The notes under the pieces were generated by a model. It saw only the letters and a list, made by a program, of their open reading frames with translations, did no database searches and had not been told where the DNA came from. Positions 1 to 4,859 of a DNA stretch of 6,863 nt are shown here, piece by piece. A program made the position numbers and the translations under genes. Within the stretch, counting starts at the first letter, position 1, and the number at the start of each line of letters is the position of its first letter. Source of the DNA: Acetobacterium sp. (GTDB lineage Bacteria; Bacillota; Clostridia; Eubacteriales; Eubacteriaceae); assembly GCA_022013395.1 (NCBI GenBank), contig JAKLQL010000402.1, positions 1-6,863 of the forward strand, read 5' to 3'.

Positions 1-1128
1 ACGTCTGAATCAACCCTTTCATTGATTTTGCACACGACCAATCAAATCAACGTCAAACGCATTAGCTACTTCTTTTTTGGGATGCTCATTATTGAGCCAT
101 TTATCATCCTACTATTTGATGTAAAAGGTCTCGCGCAGCAAAATTCGCCGACAGAATGGCTCTATCTCAGTTATTTCGCTCTCCACATAACCCTTTGGTT
201 GATTTCTCTTGGCTGGATCGTGATGCGAAAAGTCATTAAAACTAAATGTGCGACGTTGAATCTTTTGGTTCCCATTGTTACCGCTGTTGTTCTGGCGCTA
301 TTGAGTTTGATCAATGGCCTGGATCAGATCAACGGCAATGAAATCACCGTCTATATTGCCTATATTCTGATGGCGGGTGTCGCTCTGCTGATGCCATTTC
401 TGACTAACTTGATTGTTTTGACCCCGTCCTATGTTATTTTTGTCAGTGGTATCCTTATTTTTCAAAAAGACTCATTTTCGAAAATCAGCGACCTGACCAA
501 CGGTTCGATCTTTTTTCTGGCCGTTGTTGTCATTTCAAGCTATCTGTATAAATACTATTATGACAATATGCTGCACACCCTTGAATTAAAGCTGGCCAAT
601 GAAAAGCTGAATTATATTTCGACCCACGATGGCCTGACCGGACTGTATAATCGTCTGGAATTTGAACATCAGTTGGCCATGTTGAATCAGCAGGATGATC
701 ATCAAATCACTTTGCTGCTTTTGGACATTGACTTTTTCAAACAAATCAATGATCAATATGGTCACCTGGTGGGTGATCAGGTATTGATTCGGATCGCCCA
801 AATTGTTGAGCAAGCGATTCCTGATCGTTTTATCGTTTCCCGATGGGGTGGCGAGGAATTTCTTGTCGCCGGACCGGTGGCAAGCCTGCAACAGGCATTA
901 AGTCTTGCCGAAATAATCCGCGCCCAGATTGCCAGCGAGACTTACCATTCCGAACAAGGGAATATGTCGATTACCGCCAGTTTCGGGGTTTCTTTGATAA
1001 CCGGAGATTGCATTAAAAACTTTGATTACGCTTTCAAGCAAGCCGATGACGCTTTGTATCTAGCCAAAGAAAATGGCCGAAACCGGGTTGAACCATCGGA
1101 TTTGTCATCGACAGCGACACCCTGTTAA
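1..1128 (+). CDS. Membrane-anchored GGDEF diguanylate cyclase (5' end outside window)
   Basis: Predicted to make cyclic di-GMP from two GTP at the inner face of the membrane. Residues are numbered from the TTG at 22. About six hydrophobic segments (roughly 14-32, 47-67, 79-97, 110-127, 130-147, 162-180) form the N-terminal half and resemble a membrane sensor, but I cannot assign it to a named MASE family. The GGDEF domain spans about 198-358: DGLTGLYNR at 203-211, metal-binding D235 in LDIDFF, substrate-contacting N243 and D252, the active-site loop GGEEF at 276-280, and ASFGVS at 319-324. The catalytic residues are all present, so it should be active. The RxxD inhibitory site normally just before the loop is replaced by PDRF. 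The frame is open to base 1, TTG22 has no SD site, and the next ATG (82) lies inside the first hydrophobic segment, so the true start is probably upstream of the window. Confidence 0.93.
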   Translation, partial: TSESTLSLILHTTNQINVKRISYFFFGMLIIEPFIILLFDVKGLAQQNSPTEWLYLSYFALHITLWLISLGWIVMRKVIKTKCATLNLLVPIVTAVVLALLSLINGLDQINGNEITVYIAYILMAGVALLMPFLTNLIVLTPSYVIFVSGILIFQKDSFSKISDLTNGSIFFLAVVVISSYLYKYYYDNMLHTLELKLANEKLNYISTHDGLTGLYNRLEFEHQLAMLNQQDDHQITLLLLDIDFFKQINDQYGHLVGDQVLIRIAQIVEQAIPDRFIVSRWGGEEFLVAGPVASLQQALSLAEIIRAQIASETYHSEQGNMSITASFGVSLITGDCIKNFDYAFKQADDALYLAKENGRNRVEPSDLSSTATPC

Positions 1129-1267
1129 AACCGCACGACTCAATCACTGATTTTATTCAAGGTCCATTCAAGTTCTGTTTACTACATTAATGATAGGTCA
1201 TTACGAAATTAAAAAACATCGCCCTACGCTCACAGCACTTTCGCAATTGCCTAATCAAATTATGAAG

Positions 1268-1274
1268 AAAGGAG
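1268..1274 (+). promoter_or_regulatory. Shine-Dalgarno site fixing the start at 1283
   Basis: AAAGGAG lies 8 bases before ATG 1283. In-frame ATGs at 1190 and 1262 have no comparable site, so this motif decides the start of the following gene. Confidence 0.85.
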
Positions 1275-1282
1275 AACACGAA

Positions 1283-1861
1283 ATGATCAGTTCAATCAGT
1301 CAAAGTGGCAGTGCTTCCAGTATTTGGCAGGCCTATCAGGCCAAACAAGTTTCATCCAGTGATACCAGCGATACCACTGAAACCAGTCAAGTCGATGGTT
1401 CAATGCCGCCACCGCCAAAGGGTCCGCCGCCACCTAATATCAGTGCAACATCCGAATCAGACGATTCGACTTCGCTGACATCGGAACAGGAGGATTTAAT
1501 CAGCTCGCTTCTTGAAGCGTATGATGCCGCTTCACTGACCGAAGAAGATGCCACCAACATCGTTACCGCATTGAAAGACGCCGGTATTACGCCAAGCAGC
1601 GCCTTAGCCGATGAAGTTGAAGACAACGGCTTTGATCTCAAGGAAATTCTGGACCTCGTTCCGGCTTCTGCGAGCATGCCAAATGGCGGTATTTCGCAAA
1701 ACTACATGCAAATCCGTGAATCAATGGGCAGTTTAAGTATCTTGGATGATACTGAGTTGAGTCAAACCACAAAAACTAGCCAATCATTACAGTCCCTTTT
1801 CGAACAATATCAGGACAGTCAAGATTCCAGTACCAGTCAAATAATAGATGTCCTTGCCTGA
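1283..1861 (+). CDS. Small acidic Ser/Thr/Asp-rich protein with proline patch, function unknown
   Basis: The protein has 192 residues from ATG 1283, chosen for its AAAGGAG site. A reading from 1190 would add 31 residues without ribosome-binding support. I do not recognise a named family. Residues 1-40 are rich in Ser, Thr, Asp and Gln, and residues 41-51 form the patch MPPPPKGPPPP. Residues 65-127 look helical and acidic, in two parts (EQEDLISSLLEAYDAASLTE and a segment around NIVTALKDAGITPSSALADE), vaguely like an EF-hand-type layout but without a clear DxDxDG loop. The tail (from about 150) is again Ser/Gln/Asp-rich. It has no cysteine, no signal peptide and no membrane segment. It is 154 bp downstream of the diguanylate cyclase gene on the same strand; a functional link is not shown. 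The codon pattern and start site argue that it is real. Confidence 0.75.
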   Translation: MISSISQSGSASSIWQAYQAKQVSSSDTSDTTETSQVDGSMPPPPKGPPPPNISATSESDDSTSLTSEQEDLISSLLEAYDAASLTEEDATNIVTALKDAGITPSSALADEVEDNGFDLKEILDLVPASASMPNGGISQNYMQIRESMGSLSILDDTELSQTTKTSQSLQSLFEQYQDSQDSSTSQIIDVLA

Positions 1862-1874
1862 TTAAACTGGTAGC

Positions 1875-1896
1875 GATTTTTCCAGACTTTGGCAAT
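1875..1896. repeat. Imperfect 22-base direct repeat, left copy
   Basis: The element gatttttccag + a + ctttgg + c + aat matches 3379-3400 at 20 of 22 bases in the same orientation. The two copies bracket the dsbA-like and transglutaminase-like genes. Confidence 0.55.
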
Positions 1897-1991
1897 AATA
1901 TCCGGATGTGTCAAGCTCGTCTTCATGTTTTGCCTGCTTTTTCTTTAAAAATAGTTAACCGTTGTAAAAGTGGGCATCGTTTGATCGCCTG

Positions 1992-2024
1992 AAAAAATGC
2001 CCCTGGCAGATTATCTGTCAGGGG
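1992..2024 (-). terminator. Intrinsic terminator of the minus-strand gene block
   Basis: An 11-bp stem (2000-2010 with 2014-2024, one G-U pair) closes a TTA loop. Read on the minus strand it is followed by CA and then six T (1997-1992), about 20 bases after the dsbA-like stop codon. On the plus strand the hairpin lacks a good T tract, so it mainly serves the minus strand. An overlapping pairing, GGGCAT (1972-1977) with ATGCCC (1997-2002), is also possible. Confidence 0.85.
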
Positions 2025-2044
2025 ATCATTTGGTAAAATCGCCC

Positions 2045-2671
2045 TTATTTTAGCCCTTCAATCACGGCCACAAACGTATCCACTGGTTGTGCGCCACTGA
2101 CAGCCTCTTTGCCATCAAACAAGAAATATGGCACCCCATTTATCTGGCGTGAACGGGCATTGGCCTCATCTTGCCGGACTTCTTTTTCATAAGCCGATGA
2201 TTCTAAAATGCGTAATGCTTCGGCTCGATCTAATCCCACTGCTTCTGCAATGGCCGTTAACACGTCAAAATCTGAAATGTTCAATCCCTCCGTAAAATAG
2301 CCTTTCATCACCGCTTCGGTATAGGCCTTCTGCTTGCCCTGATCCTTGGCATAATGGGACAAACGATGGGCATCAAAGGTATTGGTCGGCTGCAGTTTGT
2401 CAAAATTGAACGCCAGGTCAACTTCTTTGGCCGCATTGATGACATTCGCGTTCGCCGTGATTGCTTGTTCGATGCTCATCCCGTATTTCTTAGCCAGCAA
2501 TTGATTAATGTTCTCATCATAGTGTTTCCTGGCGTTCGGATCTAATTCAAACGCATTAAAGACGATCTCAACGGCTGCTGTCATCCCGGTTTTCTCAAGG
2601 GCCAAGGTTAGCTTTCTTTCCCCGATATAACAAAAGGGACATCCATAATCTGACCAAATTTCTACTTTCAT
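2045..2671 (-). CDS. DsbA-family (FrnE-like) thiol oxidoreductase
   Basis: A 208-residue thioredoxin-fold protein of the cytoplasmic FrnE/DsbA branch, predicted to catalyse disulfide or dithiol exchange. The active site CPFC is at 11-14 straight after the first strand (KVEIWSDYG). A long helical insertion follows (about 50-165), and the cis-proline loop GVPYFLFD has Pro181, next to the active site in this fold. The last strand and helix are around 189-208. There is no signal peptide, unlike periplasmic DsbA, so it should act in the cytoplasm; family length is usually 200-240 residues. The start is supported by GAGG seven bases upstream. It is the last gene of the minus-strand block, 46 bp after the transglutaminase-like gene and just before a terminator. 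A relic of the 3' end of a close relative lies at 4272-4322. The native partner cannot be predicted from sequence. Confidence 0.92.
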   Translation of the reverse strand: MKVEIWSDYGCPFCYIGERKLTLALEKTGMTAAVEIVFNAFELDPNARKHYDENINQLLAKKYGMSIEQAITANANVINAAKEVDLAFNFDKLQPTNTFDAHRLSHYAKDQGKQKAYTEAVMKGYFTEGLNISDFDVLTAIAEAVGLDRAEALRILESSAYEKEVRQDEANARSRQINGVPYFLFDGKEAVSGAQPVDTFVAVIEGLK

Positions 2672-2687
2672 TTTTTTACCTCTTCCT

Positions 2688-2704
2688 TCTTACCAACGGT
2701 AAGA
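2688..2704. repeat. Small inverted repeat just upstream of the dsbA-like gene
   Basis: TCTTACC and GGTAAGA form a perfect 7-bp stem around an AAC loop, directly before the purine-rich ribosome-binding region of the dsbA-like gene. There is no T tract, so it is not a terminator. It could be a small operator or mRNA structure affecting translation, or chance. Confidence 0.45.
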
Positions 2705-2713
2705 CCTTTCAGC

Positions 2714-2736
2714 TAAGTTAAGTATGGCTGGCACCG
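2714..2736. repeat. Short dispersed repeat, copy A
   Basis: A 23-base element, taagttaagtatg + gct + ggcaccg. It matches copy B (4825-4847) at 21 of 23 positions and copy C (4240-4259) more weakly, all in the same orientation. It overlaps the 3' end of the transglutaminase-like gene, encoding its last residues (GASHT and stop). Confidence 0.7.
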
Positions 2737-3335
2737 TGGATTAATACATCCGGCTTGACGTTGAGCGTATCCGGGATGTTATCCATGATATTCTTTAGAC
2801 TTCTAGCCTTTTCCAGCATCAGCATGGTGTCTCGATGGGGATTGGCGAAGATTCCCGGCCAGTTGTATTCATCATATTCCGGTCGATTCTGAAAGGCCAG
2901 GATCGGTTCGCTGAGTGAAAATTGCGCATTGACACCCGGTTTATTGCCCCTGGCATCAAGCTTGATCCACTTTTCTTCGATAAAAACGGCATTGTAGGCA
3001 TGAACACAATACCCCAGGGAGTCATCGTCGGCCAGCGTAATATGCTGAAAACAGAAGCCAACAGGGATTTTCTGAGATCGCAACAGGGTAGCCAGCAAAT
3101 TGGCTTTGGCATGACAAATGCCGGTTTGGTGGATCAGAACATCCGATGCTTTTGCAGTGATCACCTGGGCATTGCAATCAAACGAATGGGGAATTTCATC
3201 CCTGACAAAGTGATAGGCGGTTCTTGTCTTTTCGATATTTGTCATGCCAGCTATAAATAACTGCTGTGCTTTATCCAGGATTGTGACATGCTGAAAATCA
3301 ATCATATCTGTTGCTAATAAGAATTTTCGAATCAT
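2718..3335 (-). CDS. Transglutaminase-like cysteine protein
   Basis: A 205-residue protein resembling the transglutaminase-like superfamily (papain-type Cys-His-Asp triad). Candidate catalytic residues are Cys74 in QTGICHAKANLLATLLR, His112 in GYCVHAYNAVF and Asp127 in KWIKLDARGN; their order and spacing fit the family. Bacterial members include proteases, amidases and peptide-processing enzymes, so the substrate is unknown. There is no signal peptide, so it is probably cytoplasmic. The C-terminal GASHT is encoded by a short dispersed repeat, suggesting that the end was replaced or extended by recombination. The ATG at 3335 overlaps the stop of a six-codon leader that carries the stronger SD site, so initiation may be coupled; a weaker GGAAGG also precedes this ATG. 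It lies 46 bp upstream of the dsbA-like gene and is probably co-transcribed with it. Confidence 0.88.
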   Translation of the reverse strand: MIRKFLLATDMIDFQHVTILDKAQQLFIAGMTNIEKTRTAYHFVRDEIPHSFDCNAQVITAKASDVLIHQTGICHAKANLLATLLRSQKIPVGFCFQHITLADDDSLGYCVHAYNAVFIEEKWIKLDARGNKPGVNAQFSLSEPILAFQNRPEYDEYNWPGIFANPHRDTMLMLEKARSLKNIMDNIPDTLNVKPDVLIHGASHT

Positions 3336-3365
3336 TCTTTGTTTCCTTCCATTTCAAAACCTCCT
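3332..3365 (-). promoter_or_regulatory. Strong SD site with six-codon leader ORF overlapping the next start
   Basis: On the minus strand AGGAGG (3365-3360) sits 7 bases before ATG 3352, which opens a six-codon frame (MEGNKE). Its TGA stop (3334-3332) shares bases with ATG 3335 of the transglutaminase-like gene, an ATGA overlap typical of translational coupling. The alternative is that a short indel near the start moved the original ATG out of frame. Confidence 0.5.
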
Positions 3366-3378
3366 CATAGAACCGGGA

Positions 3379-3400
3379 GATTTTTCCAGTCTTTGGTAAT
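3379..3400. repeat. Imperfect 22-base direct repeat, right copy
   Basis: This matches 1875-1896 with two differences. It lies in the 77-bp gap between the paiA-like and transglutaminase-like genes and has no hairpin or T tract in either direction. Confidence 0.55.
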
Positions 3401-3412
3401 CGAAGCGTCAAA

Positions 3413-3970
3413 TTACTTGTGTAATGAGATGTCCAGTGATCCGCATTTTTCATCAATGATGAGGTCTTTTCTCATTAGATAATCTGTCTGGATCTCATCG
3501 CCCATTATAAAATCATGTGACCCAATTTTATAAAAGTTGTGTTTTTGATAAAAACTTAAGGCTTTTTTGTTATGCTCCCAGACCCCCAACCACAGATAGG
3601 TCAGCTTCCGGGCTTTTCCCAGCGCTACTGCTTTATCCATCAATTGCCGTCCCAATCCATTTCCCTGAAAATCGTTCAAAACATAGATTCTTTCGACTTC
3701 GAGCGATAAGGGATCATTAAGATCGGTTTGTGCGTTGCCTTCATTGAGTTTCATATAGCCTGCCAATTGTTCATTATAGAATATAAAATAGAAAAATGAG
3801 GCCTCATTTAACCATTCGCTTCTAAGCTTTTCTAAATTAAACGCTTCCTCCAGATAAGCCTGCATAGTGGCCTGCGTATTCATTCCGGCAAAGGTTTCCC
3901 AATAGGTTTGGCAGGATATTTTTTGATAGTCCATTAAATCGTCTAAAGAACATTCTTTTATTAAAATCAT
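3413..3970 (-). CDS. paiA: PaiA-like GNAT N-acetyltransferase (spermidine/spermine type)
   Basis: A 185-residue GNAT enzyme resembling Bacillus subtilis PaiA, which acetylates spermidine and spermine with acetyl-CoA and so limits polyamine toxicity. Matching stretches from memory are the N-terminal ETF and AYLEEAFN segments, LEVERIYVLNDFQGNGLG with the acetyl-CoA pyrophosphate loop QGNGLG at 102-107, WLGVWEHNKKALSFYQKHNF (127-146) with likely general acid Tyr141, and HDFIMGDEIQTDYLM (152-166). A tail of about 15 residues (IIDEKCGSLDISLHK) extends past the usual end near residue 170. GGAG lies 7 bases before the ATG. B. subtilis paiA is paired with paiB; no paiB is seen here. It follows the decayed stretch and precedes the transglutaminase-like gene by 77 bp. 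The exact substrate is inferred from family resemblance. Confidence 0.88.
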   Translation of the reverse strand: MILIKECSLDDLMDYQKISCQTYWETFAGMNTQATMQAYLEEAFNLEKLRSEWLNEASFFYFIFYNEQLAGYMKLNEGNAQTDLNDPLSLEVERIYVLNDFQGNGLGRQLMDKAVALGKARKLTYLWLGVWEHNKKALSFYQKHNFYKIGSHDFIMGDEIQTDYLMRKDLIIDEKCGSLDISLHK

Positions 3971-4054
3971 TTTATTACTCCATCGTATCTCATTGCTTCA
4001 GGAAGCCGCACGCCCCCCTTTAAAAGAGCGTTAAGCTTCATTTACTATCAGTTC

Positions 4055-4123
4055 TTATAAATTGTTACCGCCAACAAAGGGATCGCTGTCATCTACAACT
4101 TCTTGAATGATCACGATGGGATC
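4055..4123 (-). pseudogene. Relic of an ABM-like domain gene (3' end)
   Basis: Minus-strand translation gives DPIVIIQEVVDDSDPF followed by VGGNNL and a TAA stop. This matches residues 89-104 of the ABM-GNAT protein encoded at 4860-5702 (DPIVIILEVVDDGDPF). At DNA level 36 of 45 bases agree (4079-4123 against 5394-5438). The relic has its own stop shortly after the ABM-like part, so its parent was probably a single-domain protein without the GNAT half. In-frame stops lie just upstream. Immediately 5' there is GGAGAGGAG and an ATG (4128-4126) in a different frame, which looks like the gene's own start signal joined to its 3' end by an internal deletion. Confidence 0.8.
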
Positions 4124-4239
4124 ATTTTATCACTCCTCTCCTTAACAAATCAACAATAGATTTCGTTTGGCAGACTTTCCAGCCCCATCATACGCTTGTT
4201 CAATTGAGTCATCGCAGCAATAGGTCTCCTGATAGCCAG

Positions 4240-4259
4240 TTAAGTTGAGTCTGGCACGG
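4240..4259. repeat. Short dispersed repeat, copy C (divergent)
   Basis: ttaagttgagt + ctggcacgg resembles copies A and B after a gap of about four bases. It lies just 3' of the dsbA relic on the minus strand. It is the weakest of the three copies. Confidence 0.45.
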
Positions 4260-4271
4260 TCTTGTGTTACC

Positions 4272-4322
4272 TTATTTTAATCCTTCAATCACGGCCACAA
4301 AAGTATCAGCGCCTATTGGTTT
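4272..4322 (-). pseudogene. Relic of the 3' end of a dsbA/frnE-like gene
   Basis: Minus-strand translation reads KPIGADTFVAVIEGLK and a stop. The last 12 residues match VDTFVAVIEGLK of the intact dsbA-like gene (2045-2671) except the first. Over 39 bases (4272-4310 against 2045-2083) 34 agree, and several differences are silent, which fits a diverged paralogue rather than a recent copy. The CPFC active site and all upstream parts are missing. The relic begins immediately after, and in the same frame as, the TGA of the upstream GNAT gene, so readthrough would append it to that protein. Confidence 0.85.
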
Positions 4323-4808
4323 TCATTGCTTTAGCAACATCAGAAAATCCTCCTGCTGGACAGCAAGGATCTCAAAGCCGCATTTTTTATAAAGTGCCAC
4401 TGCCGGATTGTTTTGTGTCACACTGAGCGAAACCGCCAAGTAACCGGCTTCACGAAGCTTTTTTAGCATCGCTGACATCAAGTCAAACCCAATCCCCTGC
4501 CCCCGCCACTTCGGTTTCACAGCAATTGAGAGCTCTGGCGTCTTTTCGTCATAATAACCATAACCTGGGCAATTGGCCGGAAATAATCTCGACCATACCA
4601 CTCCAATCACTTCTTTTTGTAAAACGGCCACCAAACACGCATCACCCACTCTGCCAAAATCCTGGATGTACTTAATCAGACGAGGATCATCGACGATTTC
4701 AGTGGGCAGTGGTTCTGACCCTTCTTCAACAAAGATAGCCAGATACATAAATTCCCGCAAAACCGGGAGCTCTTCTTTTCTTATTGATCGAATGATTGGT
4801 TTTTGCAT
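4323..4808 (-). CDS. GNAT-family N-acetyltransferase
   Basis: A complete 161-residue GNAT enzyme predicted to transfer acetyl from acetyl-CoA to an amine; the substrate is unknown. The N-terminal part has FMYLAIFVEEGSEPLP (20-35) and DPRLIKYIQDFGR (41-53), a pattern I associate with a common but uncharacterised bacterial GNAT subgroup. Strand TPELSIAV (90-97) leads into the acetyl-CoA loop RGQGIG (102-107), followed by VSLSVTQNNPAVALYKKCGF (126-145) with probable general acid Tyr140. The start is supported by AAGGAAG six bases before the ATG. It follows the ABM-GNAT gene by 51 bp, with repeat copy B in between, and is probably co-transcribed with it. Its stop is followed in frame by the dsbA relic. 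It is not closely related to the PaiA-like protein or to the GNAT half of its upstream neighbour, so it is not a simple tandem copy. Confidence 0.9.
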   Translation of the reverse strand: MQKPIIRSIRKEELPVLREFMYLAIFVEEGSEPLPTEIVDDPRLIKYIQDFGRVGDACLVAVLQKEVIGVVWSRLFPANCPGYGYYDEKTPELSIAVKPKWRGQGIGFDLMSAMLKKLREAGYLAVSLSVTQNNPAVALYKKCGFEILAVQQEDFLMLLKQ

Positions 4809-4824
4809 TATTTACTTCCTTCTT

Positions 4825-4847
4825 TAAGTTAAGTATGTCCGGCACCG
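4825..4847. repeat. Short dispersed repeat, copy B
   Basis: taagttaagtatg + tcc + ggcaccg matches copy A at 21 of 23 positions. On the minus strand it can be read GAGHT and stop, in the same phase in which copy A ends the transglutaminase-like gene, so it could be either a mobile-type repeat or the relic of a gene 3' end. It lies directly before the ribosome-binding region of the GNAT gene. Confidence 0.7.
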
Positions 4848-4859
4848 ATGCTCAATGCG

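Larger units (their letters stand above)
3971..4322. other. Decayed intergenic stretch with gene relics
   Basis: The only gap over 300 bp in the window. From right to left it holds a dsbA 3' relic (4272-4322), repeat copy C (4240-4259), an unidentified minus-strand reading, and an ABM-like gene relic (4055-4123) next to an orphan SD-ATG signal (about 4126-4141). The unidentified reading is open from the dsbA relic stop to a TAA near 4142 and has no start site; its later part includes GYQETYCCDDSIEQAYDGAG and matches nothing I know. Bases 3971-4054 contain the paiA SD site and a small GCTTC/GAAGC palindrome, but no clear terminator or promoter. Short frames here are too fragmentary to call as genes. 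Confidence 0.7.

Noticed and set aside
1190..1282. Longer start of the acidic protein at ATG 1190 (31 extra residues).
   Set aside because: No ribosome-binding site precedes it, whereas ATG 1283 has AAAGGAG at 8 bases; the extra residues differ in composition from the rest.
1972..2002. Alternative hairpin GGGCAT/ATGCCC as a plus-strand terminator for the acidic protein gene.
   Set aside because: The stem is short with a 19-base loop, is not followed by T residues on the plus strand, and overlaps the stronger minus-strand terminator.
2922..3260. Plus-strand open frame of 112 residues opposite the transglutaminase-like gene.
   Set aside because: It is a shadow frame on the opposite strand of a gene with a recognisable catalytic triad.
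3340..3412. Terminator or promoter in the gap between the paiA-like and transglutaminase-like genes.
   Set aside because: No stem with a T tract was seen, and the TTGACG present has no acceptable -10 at normal spacing.
4143..4270. Minus-strand reading including GYQETYCCDDSIEQAYDGAG as a possible gene.
   Set aside because: It has no start codon with a ribosome-binding site and is bounded by relics; it may be another gene remnant but cannot be identified.
2714..4847. Integron-like cassette array: several small accessory genes in a row with border repeats containing GTTAAGT/ACTTAAC, which fit attC core consensus.
   Set aside because: No paired R'/R'' and L'/L'' arms at attC-like distance could be found around any copy, no integrase is visible, and gene spacing and relics fit duplication and deletion better.
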